Shown piece by piece: positions 18,393 to 26,552 of a stretch of 64,000 bases of DNA. This stretch comes from an uncultured Corynebacterium sp. (GTDB taxonomy: Bacteria > Actinomycetota > Actinomycetes > Mycobacteriales > Mycobacteriaceae): positions 62,001 to 126,000 of the forward strand of contig NZ_CAMQAZ010000001.1 in NCBI RefSeq assembly GCF_946998835.1, written 5' to 3'. The notes beneath the pieces were generated by a model. The model saw only the letters and a list, made by a program, of their open reading frames with translations, had not been told where the DNA came from and ran no database searches. The number at the start of each line of letters is the position of its first letter. Positions within the stretch are counted from its first letter, which is position 1. The translations under genes and the position numbers were made by a program.

Positions 18393-18529
18393 AAATTTGA
18401 TAAGAGTTTGACGGAATTGTTTGCACAGTATCCCGGTTAGCCTCCTGGGGTTTACCAACCGTTCATTGTTGGCTTCCACACTTGAGCTCACTGCTTCAAG
18501 AAAGCTCAGTGAAGGAGACATCAATTCCG

Positions 18530-18853
18530 ATGACGTACATCGACCACTTGCCCGGGCCCAATGCGGATTTGTGGGATTGGCAGCTGCACGGCTCTTGCCG
18601 CGGGCAGGACTCCGCAACTTTCTTCCACCCGGAAGGCGAGCGCGGACGCGCACGCAGCCTCCGCGAAGCCCGCGCGAAGGCCATCTGTCGCTCTTGCCCA
18701 GTTCTCATGCAGTGCCGCACTCACGCTCTCAAGGTTGGTGAGCCATACGGTGTCTGGGGCGGCCTCAGCGAGTCTGAACGAAATGAAATCCTTCGAGCTA
18801 AGCCGGCCGCACGCGAACGCGAACTTGAGCGCGTTCTGGTCGCTGCGCAGTAG
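18530..18853 (+). CDS. whiB3: WhiB-family iron-sulfur regulator, WhiB3-like
   Basis: 107-residue Wbl protein. The four cluster cysteines are in GSCRGQD and AICRSCPVLMQC, the order C-x(n)-C-x2-C-x5-C of the family, and the GVWGG turn follows before a basic C-terminal DNA-contact tail. WhiB proteins bind a [4Fe-4S] cluster sensitive to oxygen or NO and work with the primary sigma factor. Position beside groEL1 supports the WhiB3 class. The start is ATG 18530, preceded by GAAGGAGA; an in-frame ATG at 18482 lacks such a site. Confidence 0.9.
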   Translation: MTYIDHLPGPNADLWDWQLHGSCRGQDSATFFHPEGERGRARSLREARAKAICRSCPVLMQCRTHALKVGEPYGVWGGLSESERNEILRAKPAARERELERVLVAAQ

Positions 18854-18893
18854 TTCCTCTACTCGCTCAGCTTCCAGCCGGTTCGCATAGAAC

Positions 18894-18930
18894 CAAAAAT
18901 GCTCCCCGCCTTCGAATGAAAGCGGGGAGC
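18894..18930 (-). terminator. Intrinsic terminator of groES-groEL1
   Basis: A 9-base GC-rich stem, GCTCCCCGC / GCGGGGAGC (18901-18930), is followed on the minus strand by ATTTTTGG. It begins 13 bases after the groEL stop. On the plus strand no T-run follows, so it serves mainly groES-groEL1, though its stem could slow whiB3 transcripts too. Confidence 0.85.
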
Positions 18931-18942
18931 ATATCGCGTGCT

Positions 18943-20547
18943 CTAGTGAGCGTGATCGTGCTCCGGCTCCTCTTCCGGCTTGTCCACAACGGAAGCCTCG
19001 GTAGTCAGCAGCATGCGTGCCACGGAGGTTGCGTTGACGACTGCGGAGTGAGTGACCTTGACCGGGTCAATGACACCGGACTCAATCAGATTCTCGTAGG
19101 TGTCGGTAGCAGCGTTGTAGCCGTTGCCATTCTCCTGCTCGCCGATGTGGTAGACGACGACTGCGCCATCCTTACCAGCGTTCTCTGCAATCCAGAAAGC
19201 CGGACGGGTCAGAGCCTTGGCAACTGCGCGAACACCGACTGCCTCGTCACCTTCGAACTCGTCGGCAAATGCCTCGAGCTCACGGGAAATCTGCACCAGC
19301 ACGGAACCGCCACCGGCGATAACACCTTCCTGGGCTGCTGCACGAGCAGCGTTGATGGCATCCTCGACGCGCAGCTTGCGCTCGTTGACCTCGGTCTCGG
19401 TAGCAGCGCCAACCTTAATGACAGCCACGCCGCCAGAGAGCTTCGCCAGACGCTCTTCCAGCTTCTCGCGGTCCCAGTCAGAGTCAGTGCGCTCAATCTC
19501 GGCACGAATCTGGTTACGACGCTCTTCCACAGCCTCAGCAGTGCCAGCACCATCAACCAGGACGGTCTCGTCCTTAGTAATGGTGATGCGGCGTGCGTTA
19601 CCCAGCACCTCAAGTCCAACGTCCTTGAGCTGCATGCCGGTGTCAGCCGTAACGACGGTCGCACCAGTGACAACTGCCAGGTCATCCATGAATGCCTTAC
19701 GACGGTCACCGAAGTACGGTGCCTTCACTGCGGCAACCTTCAAGGTCTTGCGCATAGCATTAATGACCAGCGCGGACAGAGCCTCGCCCTCGATATCCTC
19801 AGCCATGATTAGAGTCGGCTTGCCGGACTCGGCAATCTTCTCCAGGATTGGCAGGAACTCTGGCAGGGAGGAAATCTTCTCGCGAACCAGCAGCACCTGT
19901 GCACCGTCGAGAATTGCCTGCTGAGCCTCAACGTCGGTGATGAAGTACGGCGAGAGGAAGCCCTTGTTGAAGGACACGCCCTCAGTCACGGACAGCTCGG
20001 TGGCAATCGACTGCGACTCCTCCACGGAGACGACGCCGTCCTTGCCGACCTTGTCCATGGCACCTGCGACCAGGTCACCGATTTCAGTGTCACGCGAGGA
20101 AACGGTTGCCACCTGCGCAATAGCAGCGGAGCTGCTCACCGGGGTGGCACGCTGCTTCAGCAGTTCAACAGCCTTGTCGGATGCAGCGTGGATACCGCGG
20201 TTCAGAGAAACCGGGTTTGCACCGGCTGCAACATTGCGCAGACCCTCGTGGACCAGCGCCTGAGCCAGCAGCGTTGCGGTAGTAGTGCCGTCACCGGCAA
20301 CGTCATTGGTCTTGACCGCAACGGACTTGACCAGCTGAGCGCCGAGGTTCTCGAACGGATCCTCAACGTCGATGTCGCGGGCGATGGTCACACCATCGTT
20401 GGTGACCAGCGGACCACCGAAGGCCTTGTCCAGGACAACGTTGCGACCCTTCGGGCCAAGCGTGACCTTGACTGCGTCGGCAAGCGTGTCCACACCGCGC
20501 TTGAGGCCTTCGCGAGCCTCTTCGTTAAAAGCAATAAGCTTCGCCAT
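18943..20547 (-). CDS. groEL1: Chaperonin GroEL1 (60 kDa) with His-rich tail
   Basis: 534-residue group I chaperonin that folds proteins in the cytoplasm with ATP and GroES. ATP-binding landmarks are VTLGPKGRNVVL and VAGDGTTTATLLAQ; the hinge sequence VIAGGG is present. The C-terminus ends EEEPEHDHAH rather than in Gly-Gly-Met repeats, which marks the GroEL1 type encoded next to groES in Actinobacteria; a second, GGM-tailed GroEL2 is expected elsewhere. A 19-base gap separates it from groES, and two CIRCE operators upstream indicate HrcA control. A strong terminator follows. Confidence 0.95.
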   Translation of the reverse strand: MAKLIAFNEEAREGLKRGVDTLADAVKVTLGPKGRNVVLDKAFGGPLVTNDGVTIARDIDVEDPFENLGAQLVKSVAVKTNDVAGDGTTTATLLAQALVHEGLRNVAAGANPVSLNRGIHAASDKAVELLKQRATPVSSSAAIAQVATVSSRDTEIGDLVAGAMDKVGKDGVVSVEESQSIATELSVTEGVSFNKGFLSPYFITDVEAQQAILDGAQVLLVREKISSLPEFLPILEKIAESGKPTLIMAEDIEGEALSALVINAMRKTLKVAAVKAPYFGDRRKAFMDDLAVVTGATVVTADTGMQLKDVGLEVLGNARRITITKDETVLVDGAGTAEAVEERRNQIRAEIERTDSDWDREKLEERLAKLSGGVAVIKVGAATETEVNERKLRVEDAINAARAAAQEGVIAGGGSVLVQISRELEAFADEFEGDEAVGVRAVAKALTRPAFWIAENAGKDGAVVVYHIGEQENGNGYNAATDTYENLIESGVIDPVKVTHSAVVNATSVARMLLTTEASVVDKPEEEPEHDHAH

Positions 20548-20566
20548 GTGTGGGTACGTCCTCCCT

Positions 20567-20866
20567 TTAGTTCTCGATAACAGCCAGAATGTCGCGCTGC
20601 GACAGCAGCAGGTACTCCTCGCCCTGGTACTTCAGCTCAGTGCCGCCGTACTTGGAGAAGATGACGATGTCACCCTCCTTGACGTCCATAGGAATGCGGT
20701 CATCGTCATCTGCCCAGCGACCCGGACCAACTGCGATAACGGTAGCCTCCTGCGGCTTCTCCTTAGCGGAGTCCGGGATAACCAGGCCAGATGCCGTGGT
20801 GGTCTCTGCTTCGTTGATCTGGACGAGGACGCGGTCCTCCAGCGGCTTGATGTTGACGTTCGCCAC
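20567..20866 (-). CDS. groES: Co-chaperonin GroES (10 kDa)
   Basis: 99-residue co-chaperonin that caps the GroEL ring. The mobile loop region NEAETTTASGLVIPDSAKEKPQEATV and the C-terminal strand GEEYLLLSQRDILAVI are standard. I start it at GTG 20866 (VANVNIKPLEDR), because GroES proteins begin right there and GGAGG stands 8 bases before; an ATG 15 bases upstream overlaps that ribosome site. It is the first gene of the groES-groEL1 operon, downstream of the double CIRCE. Confidence 0.95.
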   Translation of the reverse strand: MANVNIKPLEDRVLVQINEAETTTASGLVIPDSAKEKPQEATVIAVGPGRWADDDDRIPMDVKEGDIVIFSKYGGTELKYQGEEYLLLSQRDILAVIEN

Positions 20867-20970
20867 GATGAATTCCTCCATACATGCGGTGATGTGATGT
20901 TCTTGTGCCGGTTGGTCTGCCGTGCACAGCCGTCGTCGCGGGTGAACAACTGTGTGTCAAACAACCTTCG

Positions 20971-20997
20971 TTAGCACTCTACCCCTGCAAGTGCTAA
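20971..20997 (-). promoter_or_regulatory. CIRCE element 1 (HrcA operator) of groES-groEL1
   Basis: TTAGCACTC, a 9-base spacer, then AAGTGCTAA: one mismatch from the CIRCE consensus TTAGCACTC-N9-GAGTGCTAA. It lies 104 bases before the groES start and overlaps the second copy by 4 bases. HrcA repression, relieved by heat, is the known role of CIRCE. Confidence 0.9.
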
Positions 20998-21020
20998 CAC
21001 TCAACAATAGTGAGCGCTAA
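20994..21020 (-). promoter_or_regulatory. CIRCE element 2 overlapping element 1
   Basis: On the minus strand TTAGCGCTC-N9-GAGTGTTAG, differing at three bases from consensus. It shares four bases (20994-20997) with element 1 and ends 2 bases from the stop codon of the upstream gene, so the groES promoter is squeezed into a very short space. Two operators would allow cooperative HrcA binding. Confidence 0.8.
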
Positions 21021-21022
21021 TG

Positions 21023-21934
21023 CTAGTCGGTCCGCTTATCCGGGTTACACGCCAGACGGCCGAACGCAGTAGACGTCATCCCGCGTTCTTCGATGAACTC
21101 ATCGCTAAAGCACGGACCACCAGAACCGGTTGTGTAGTTGCTATCTGCTTCAACCTGTTGCCAGGACCCGTCTTTCCACTGGTACGCAAATACGGCCCCG
21201 GTGTTGGCAGGTCCGCCCACTGCCCACAGTCCGTCACACGCGGTAATTGAGAGATCTCCTCGGGGATCCGGAAACGCTGATGCCTCACAGTCCCCGCTGA
21301 TTGGGTGTTCGGACGTAGCCGTACTCGTAGTTTTCCTAGTCTTTGTTGCTTCCTTCTTCGTGGACGTCGTGGTCTCTGACCCCTCGCATGCTGTCACCAC
21401 ATTCTGGAAACCAACCGGGGCGCCTTCTCGCTTCAGCCGGTCGATGTCGAAGCAAGCGTAGTCACTGGGCGATTGTGTCCCGTGGCGCTCGTATTCAGCC
21501 CAGCCCGAACCGTCCCAACGCCACGCGCCGAATCCACCGGTGCCTTCAACCCCAGTCACAGCCCACTGGCCATCGCAAAAGTATATGACCAGTCGACTTG
21601 GATCATTGGCGAGAGCCGATGCCGCACAGTGTTCCTTCTTGGTTTTCTCCGCCGACTTCACCTTCACGGTCTCTGTCGCAGTCGCAGTAACAGTACGCTT
21701 CGGTGCCGCTTCGTCCTTGGCACCCGCCCCAAACCACTGCCCACCTCGGCCACTCACAGCTAGGTACAGCACCGTCGCCACGGCGACAATCACAACGAGC
21801 AGCAGCACAATTAATGCCCATAGCACTCCCCGACCCTGACTGCGCTTCTCCTCGACCTGCGGCGCAAACAGCTCAGGCTGATCTTGCGGATCATCGGAAG
21901 GCCGAAGCTCCCATTCGCTGTAGTCTTTACTCAT
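21023..21934 (-). CDS. Membrane-anchored envelope protein with duplicated four-cysteine domain
   Basis: 303-residue protein I cannot name. Order: short cytoplasmic N-terminus with YSEWELRPS, one transmembrane segment (about residues 39-60), a Thr/Lys-rich linker, then two extracytoplasmic copies of an ~80-residue domain. Copy 1 runs HCAASALANDP..CDGQWAVTG..CFDIDRL..VVTAC and copy 2 DCEASAFPDPR..CDGLWAVGG..CFSDEFI..RLAC; each has four cysteines, probably two disulfides. A second Thr/Lys linker separates them. The downstream neighbour is groES; the upstream gene, 74 bases away, shares the tyrosine-x-x-Trp-Glu-Leu start and topology. A sensory or cell-surface role is a guess. Confidence 0.65.
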   Translation of the reverse strand: MSKDYSEWELRPSDDPQDQPELFAPQVEEKRSQGRGVLWALIVLLLVVIVAVATVLYLAVSGRGGQWFGAGAKDEAAPKRTVTATATETVKVKSAEKTKKEHCAASALANDPSRLVIYFCDGQWAVTGVEGTGGFGAWRWDGSGWAEYERHGTQSPSDYACFDIDRLKREGAPVGFQNVVTACEGSETTTSTKKEATKTRKTTSTATSEHPISGDCEASAFPDPRGDLSITACDGLWAVGGPANTGAVFAYQWKDGSWQQVEADSNYTTGSGGPCFSDEFIEERGMTSTAFGRLACNPDKRTD

Positions 21935-22008
21935 TTTGGGGCAAGCGCTTTCTGTTAGTTGTCCTGCAATCCACGACAGAGAAACAAATCAAAGTCGGTT
22001 AACGAAAT

Positions 22009-22659
22009 TTAACACGGATCCGAGCGGTAATCAGCCTCGTTTTTCATTGCACGCACGTTTCCGCCCCATTGGCTCTTCAACGAACACGCTTCTGCCGCGC
22101 TACCAGCGTCGAAGTAGACAGCGTAAACGTCCTTGCCTTCATAAGAAGGCCTCAGCGACGGGCACTGCCCCGGCGTGGCGTACTGAAGGCCCGAGTCCCG
22201 CTCAAGAGCACGCGCTAGCTCCTGCCTTGTCGACGAATTGTCACCGCCCATCACAGACTGAACGATCAGCACATAGTGGCCGTCACACGCCAAGCTCGCC
22301 GGCACAACGGTCCCGCGAGAGGTCTGCACCGAAGAAATAAGACCAGTGCTTTCTCGCTGCGCCGGTTCCTGCTGACCCTGCGCTTCAGTCTGCGTCTGGG
22401 TAACCGTTTTCGTAGCCGTTTCCTCCGCAGGCGTTTCCGCCACGCTTGACGACGACACTTGCGTCTGATTCCCAAAGGGCAAGCTAATCCGCTCGGTTTT
22501 CACTCCCCACACGAGGGAGCCGAGCACGGCAACCAGTGCGATAGCTACGACTACAACAAGTGCCCAAATCAGGCCGTTACGAGTGCTGCTACCACTACCG
22601 CCAGATACTGGCGCGGGCTGCTCGGGTTTCAGCTCCCACTGATCATAATTACCGCTCAT
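22009..22659 (-). CDS. Membrane-anchored protein with extracytoplasmic cysteine domain
   Basis: 216-residue protein of the same plan as its downstream neighbour: N-terminal YDQWELKPE, one transmembrane helix (about residues 29-51), a Thr/Glu/Gln-rich linker and a four-cysteine C-terminal domain (ACDGHYVLIVQSV, GQCPSLRP, DVYAVYFDAG, ACSL, DPC). The terminal domain reminds me of extracellular domains on some actinobacterial Ser/Thr kinases, but no kinase is encoded here. Its start overlaps the tsaD stop by 4 bases (ATGA), so it is translated with tsaD. No function is known to me. Confidence 0.6.
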   Translation of the reverse strand: MSGNYDQWELKPEQPAPVSGGSGSSTRNGLIWALVVVVAIALVAVLGSLVWGVKTERISLPFGNQTQVSSSSVAETPAEETATKTVTQTQTEAQGQQEPAQRESTGLISSVQTSRGTVVPASLACDGHYVLIVQSVMGGDNSSTRQELARALERDSGLQYATPGQCPSLRPSYEGKDVYAVYFDAGSAAEACSLKSQWGGNVRAMKNEADYRSDPC

Positions 22660-23750
22660 TGCACTACAGGCTCTTCCACTGGCATGGATGGGTCGGTCGG
22701 GCAGGCGTAACCAGAAGGCTTGGCTCCCGCCGCAATTAAGTAGGCGGCAGCTGCGCCAATCATGACGCCATTGTCAGTGCACAGCTTAATCGGTGGCACA
22801 TGCAGAGTGATTCCCGCTGAAGTGGCCCGCGCCGCTGCGAGTTCACGCAGCCTCGAATTCGCCGCTACCCCACCACCGAGCAGCAAAGTGGTGGCGCCCG
22901 CATCCTGAGCTGCTCGAACGGCCTTCTTCGTCAACACATCGCAGACCGCTTCTTGGAAGGAAGCGCAAACATCCTCGACGGAGTACTCACGTCCTTCCTT
23001 CTCCGCTGCCTCCACGTAGCGGGCCACGGCGGTCTTGAGGCCGGAGAAGGAGAAGTCGTGGCGCGCATCCTGTTGACGCATCATGGCGCGTGGAAAAGCG
23101 ATGGCCTTGCGGTTTCCCCGCTTGGCTAATTTATCGATAATCGGCCCGCCCGGGTATCCCAATCCAAGCAACCTCGAAACCTTGTCGTAGGCTTCTCCGG
23201 CTGCGTCGTCAAGCGTCGACCCGAGCTCCTGCATCGGGCGACCGACCCCCTGTACGCGCAGCAGCTGCGTGTGACCGCCGGAAACTAGCAGAGCCACAGC
23301 GTTGGACAAATCCGCACCATCGAGGGCTCCGACAGCAACGTGACCGCCCAGGTGGTTGATGCCGTAGAAAGGCACGCCCCAGGCGGCGGCATAGGCCTTC
23401 GCACCTGCCGAACCAACAAGCAGCGCACCGGCCAGCCCAGGCCCCACGGTAGCGGCGACGGCATCGGGGATAAAAGCGTCGACACCGAGCTTGGCAGCTG
23501 CTTGCGCACGAGCCTCGGAAACTACTGGCTGCAAGGCCTCCAAGTGAGCGCGGGAGGCAATCTCGGGAACCACGCCGCCGAAACGGGCGTGCTGTTCCAT
23601 GGAGGATGCGACGACGTCGGCAAGCACTTCCACCTCGGGAATGGCAGGGGTGCCGGCGCCTGTGCCAGTGTCGTCGTAGCGCACGCGCATCACTGCGGCG
23701 CCAGTCTCATCGCAGGAACTCTCGATTGCCAGCAGGGTCAACTCGGTCAT
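22656..23750 (-). CDS. tsaD: tRNA threonylcarbamoyladenosine transferase TsaD
   Basis: 364-residue ASKHA-fold enzyme (Kae1/Gcp) that transfers threonylcarbamoyl from its adenylate to A37 of ANN-decoding tRNAs, forming t6A. It begins LLAIESSCDETGAAV, has the metal-binding histidines in the region MEQHARFGGVVPEIASRAHLE, the VSGGHTQLL loop and GGVAANSRLRE. TsaB and TsaE, its partners, are encoded upstream in the same direction, interrupted by rimI-poxB and a hypothetical gene. The downstream envelope gene overlaps it by 4 bases. Confidence 0.95.
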   Translation of the reverse strand: MTELTLLAIESSCDETGAAVMRVRYDDTGTGAGTPAIPEVEVLADVVASSMEQHARFGGVVPEIASRAHLEALQPVVSEARAQAAAKLGVDAFIPDAVAATVGPGLAGALLVGSAGAKAYAAAWGVPFYGINHLGGHVAVGALDGADLSNAVALLVSGGHTQLLRVQGVGRPMQELGSTLDDAAGEAYDKVSRLLGLGYPGGPIIDKLAKRGNRKAIAFPRAMMRQQDARHDFSFSGLKTAVARYVEAAEKEGREYSVEDVCASFQEAVCDVLTKKAVRAAQDAGATTLLLGGGVAANSRLRELAAARATSAGITLHVPPIKLCTDNGVMIGAAAAYLIAAGAKPSGYACPTDPSMPVEEPVVQ

Positions 23751-23799
23751 AGCAGTAATGGTACTAGCGCGGCATCGGGGCGCTTACCGGCAACCGAGC

Positions 23800-24228
23800 T
23801 TAAATCTCGAGGCGACCGAGGTTCCTCACAGCGGCACGCCAGAGGGCGTATTCCTCCGGGTAGTCATCGCGGTAGTGACGAACGGCACGCATGCCGTGCT
23901 TGATGCGTTCGATTTCCTCGTCCCCAATGTCCTCGCCCTCGGCATCGACGAAGACAACCGTTCCACAGATAGCGGTGGTCGGGTCGGTGAAGAAAGCGGA
24001 GTTACCCGTGGCTGCCTCATTGCGGCCGAGGGACGCGACCGGGTTCGGCTCCGCCCCCTCCGCCTTGGCCGTCGGATTGTAGAGAGCCGCGTAATCCGTA
24101 CCATCTTCCTGGAACACCACGGAAACTCGGTCGGAGGACACTCCGCCAAGGAAGGCCGCGGCGGCATCCAGCTCGAATTCGACGATGCGGTGCGTCAGGT
24201 CAGGGTTCACCAGAAAACCTTTAATCAT
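23800..24228 (-). CDS. Hypothetical protein, 142 residues
   Basis: No family recognised. Starting at ATG 24228 (MIKGFLVNPDLTHRIVEFEL) it is an acidic, soluble alpha/beta protein without signal peptide or membrane segment. The middle has alternating strands (RVSVVFQEDG, ICGTVVFVDAEGED) and the C-terminus is helical and aromatic (RAVRHYRDDYPEEYALWRAAV). An upstream GTG or CTG would lengthen it, but no ribosome site distinguishes them. It lies 49 bases upstream of tsaD and 60 bases downstream of poxB in the same direction. Confidence 0.55.
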   Translation of the reverse strand: MIKGFLVNPDLTHRIVEFELDAAAAFLGGVSSDRVSVVFQEDGTDYAALYNPTAKAEGAEPNPVASLGRNEAATGNSAFFTDPTTAICGTVVFVDAEGEDIGDEEIERIKHGMRAVRHYRDDYPEEYALWRAAVRNLGRLEI

Positions 24229-24288
24229 GAAATCAGAGGTACCGCACCGCGCCCGCTCCCGCATCTCGAGAGCACTACCCCCGCCCCG

Positions 24289-26025
24289 CTATGGCCGCGG
24301 GATGTTACGCAGGTTCGACCGAGCCATGTTGATCATCTGGCCGACGCCACCACCGAAGACCGTGCGAGTAGCTGCCTTGGAGAATCCCATCAGCATCTCC
24401 CAGGTGATGTTTGCCGGAATGGACAGAGCGTTCGGATCGGTGACCATGTCAACCAGCACCGGGCCGTCGTAGGCCAGCGCCTCTTGAATCAGACGGGGCG
24501 CATCGGCGGGATCCTCAATGCGGATCGCCTTGATACCCAGCGACTCCGCGACTCCGGCGTAGTCAACTGCGCCGTGGTCGGTCTGATGCTCAGGCAACCC
24601 CTGAACCAGCATCTCCAACTTGACCATGCCAAGCGAAGAGTTGTTAAACACAAACATCTTGATGGGCAGCTGCTCCTGCTGCACGGTAATGAGTTCACCG
24701 AGCAGCATCGACAGGCCACCGTCCCCGTTGAAGGTAATGACCTGGCGATCCCGATCGGCAGCTTGCACGCCGATGGCCTGCGGCAACGCATTGGCCATAG
24801 TGCCGTGACGGAACGATCCAATCTGCTCGCGCTTGCCGTTCGGGGTGACGTAGCGGGCAGCCCAGACATTGCCCATACCGGTATCGACGGTGAAGACGGT
24901 GTCATCATCGGCGTACTTGTCAATCAAGTCGGCCACATACTCCGGGTGAATCGGTCGCATGTTCTCAACGTCGTGGGTGTATGCCTCGATGACCTGGCTG
25001 AGCAGACGCTCGTGATTCCGCAGCTGCTTGTCCAAGAAGGAGCGGTCGGTCTTTTCTTCCACGTACGGCAGGATGGTTTCAATCGTGGCGGCCACATCGC
25101 CGACAACTGGGTACTTCACTGTGGTGCGACGACCGATGGCACGGCCATCGATATCGACCTGGGCGACATTCTTAGTCGGCAGGAAGTCGTTGTAGGGGAA
25201 GTCGGTGCCGAGCAGAATCAGCAGGTCGGCATCGTTGGAGGCGTCGTGGCAGGCGCCGTAGCCCAGCAGGCCGGACATGCCGACGTCGTACGGGTTGTCG
25301 TACTGGATGTACATCTTGCCGCCGAGCGCATGCCCCACCGGCGACTTGATCTTCTCCGCGAGCTTCAGCACCTGCTCGCGGGCATCCTTCACACCTGCGC
25401 CACAGAAGAGCGTGACAGTTTTAGCCTCGTTGATTGCGTCGGCAAGCGCGGCGGCCTGACCGGTATCGGGGAAGACAACTGGGCGACCGCCGCTGATGGT
25501 GGAAGTGACGAACTCGTCATTTTCCACCTCGTGCGTAGTGATGTCTCCCGGCAGCACCAGCACGGAAACGCCGTGGCCAGTCATGGTCGACTGAATGGCG
25601 TGATGCAAAACGACGCTTCCCTGCTCCGCAGAGTTCACCATCTCGCAGTAACCGGAGCATTCGTTGAAGATAAACTCCGGATGGGTCTCCTGGAAGAAGT
25701 TCGAGCCAATCTGGCGGGAGGGAATGTGCGATGCCAGCGCCAGCACCTTTGCGCCGTTGCGGTGGGAATCATAGAGGCCCTGAATGAGGTGGGTGTTACC
25801 CGGACCGCAAGAGGCCGCACACACTGCTAATTCGCCGGTGACCAGGGACTCGGCACCGGCAGCGAAGGCCGCAGCCTCCTCGTTGCGGACGTGCACCCAC
25901 TCAATGGAGGACTCACGCACCGCGTCGACAATGGGGTTCAAGCTATCTCCGACGAGTCCGAAGATTCGCTTGACACCTTGATTCTCTAGAGTTTCTACGA
26001 GCTGCTTTGCAAAGGTTTTAGCCAT
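24289..26025 (-). CDS. poxB: Pyruvate:quinone oxidoreductase PoxB
   Basis: 578-residue thiamine-diphosphate flavoenzyme that decarboxylates pyruvate to acetate and CO2 and passes electrons to the membrane quinone. It matches C. glutamicum PoxB closely (GLVGDSLNPIVDAV, VRNEEAAAFAAGAESL, CAASCGPGNTHL). The ThDP motif is GDGGLSMLLGEL ending in FNNSSLG, and the conserved glutamate is in the NEEAA stretch. In C. glutamicum poxB is elsewhere, whereas here it sits between rimI and tsaD in the middle of the t6A cluster. The 38-base gap after rimI suggests read-through transcription. Confidence 0.94.
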   Translation of the reverse strand: MAKTFAKQLVETLENQGVKRIFGLVGDSLNPIVDAVRESSIEWVHVRNEEAAAFAAGAESLVTGELAVCAASCGPGNTHLIQGLYDSHRNGAKVLALASHIPSRQIGSNFFQETHPEFIFNECSGYCEMVNSAEQGSVVLHHAIQSTMTGHGVSVLVLPGDITTHEVENDEFVTSTISGGRPVVFPDTGQAAALADAINEAKTVTLFCGAGVKDAREQVLKLAEKIKSPVGHALGGKMYIQYDNPYDVGMSGLLGYGACHDASNDADLLILLGTDFPYNDFLPTKNVAQVDIDGRAIGRRTTVKYPVVGDVAATIETILPYVEEKTDRSFLDKQLRNHERLLSQVIEAYTHDVENMRPIHPEYVADLIDKYADDDTVFTVDTGMGNVWAARYVTPNGKREQIGSFRHGTMANALPQAIGVQAADRDRQVITFNGDGGLSMLLGELITVQQEQLPIKMFVFNNSSLGMVKLEMLVQGLPEHQTDHGAVDYAGVAESLGIKAIRIEDPADAPRLIQEALAYDGPVLVDMVTDPNALSIPANITWEMLMGFSKAATRTVFGGGVGQMINMARSNLRNIPRP

Positions 26026-26063
26026 GTGCCCGGTCTAACGCAGAATAGTCGCTACGTCAACAT

Positions 26064-26552
26064 TTAGCCGGCGGACGCAGGCCGACACATCGTGTACGCA
26101 TCCGCACCCGAACCCGGATAGTAGTTCTTCCGCAGCCCCATATTCTCGAAGCCATAACGCCCATACATGGCAATCGCCGGTTCGTTATCCGTGCGCACTT
26201 CCAAGAACACCGGTCCCGGGTCCTCCGCCACAGCCGCCATCAGCGCATCCATGAGCTGCGCGCCAAAACCCTGACGCTGCCACTGGCTCCCCACGCCAAT
26301 CGTGTGAATCTCGTACTCGGCGGCTCCCGCAGGTCCCAACTTGGTGATCCCCGCATAACCGCAGAGCTCCTCGCTCCCGTCCGGCTGATCTGACTCCGTG
26401 ACCAGCCCGACGTAGAAATTGTTCGGCGCAGCCAGCTCCGCTAGAAACGCCGATTCCGGCCAGGGGTCGTCCCCGGCAAACAGCTCCGCCTCAATCGCCG
26501 CACACGCCGTCGCCGCAGCAGGTCCGAGACGCACTAGCTTGACGACGCTCAT
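26064..26552 (-). CDS. rimI: Ribosomal-protein-alanine N-acetyltransferase RimI
   Basis: 162-residue GNAT-fold acetyltransferase. The acetyl-CoA pyrophosphate loop is GVGSQWQRQGFGAQL, followed by LEVRTDNEPAIAMYGRYGFENMGLRKNYY, the usual RimI C-terminal signature. RimI acetylates the N-terminal alanine of ribosomal protein S18 in E. coli; actinobacterial versions, often fused or next to TsaB/TsaD, may have broader targets. The start overlaps the tsaB stop by 4 bases, so both are co-translated. Confidence 0.9.
   Translation of the reverse strand: MSVVKLVRLGPAAATACAAIEAELFAGDDPWPESAFLAELAAPNNFYVGLVTESDQPDGSEELCGYAGITKLGPAGAAEYEIHTIGVGSQWQRQGFGAQLMDALMAAVAEDPGPVFLEVRTDNEPAIAMYGRYGFENMGLRKNYYPGSGADAYTMCRPASAG

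Noticed and set aside
23758..25830. A 690-codon open frame on the plus strand opposite poxB and its neighbour
   Set aside because: It is antisense to the well-conserved poxB and the 142-residue gene, shows no domain or motif, and is typical of GC-rich mirror frames.
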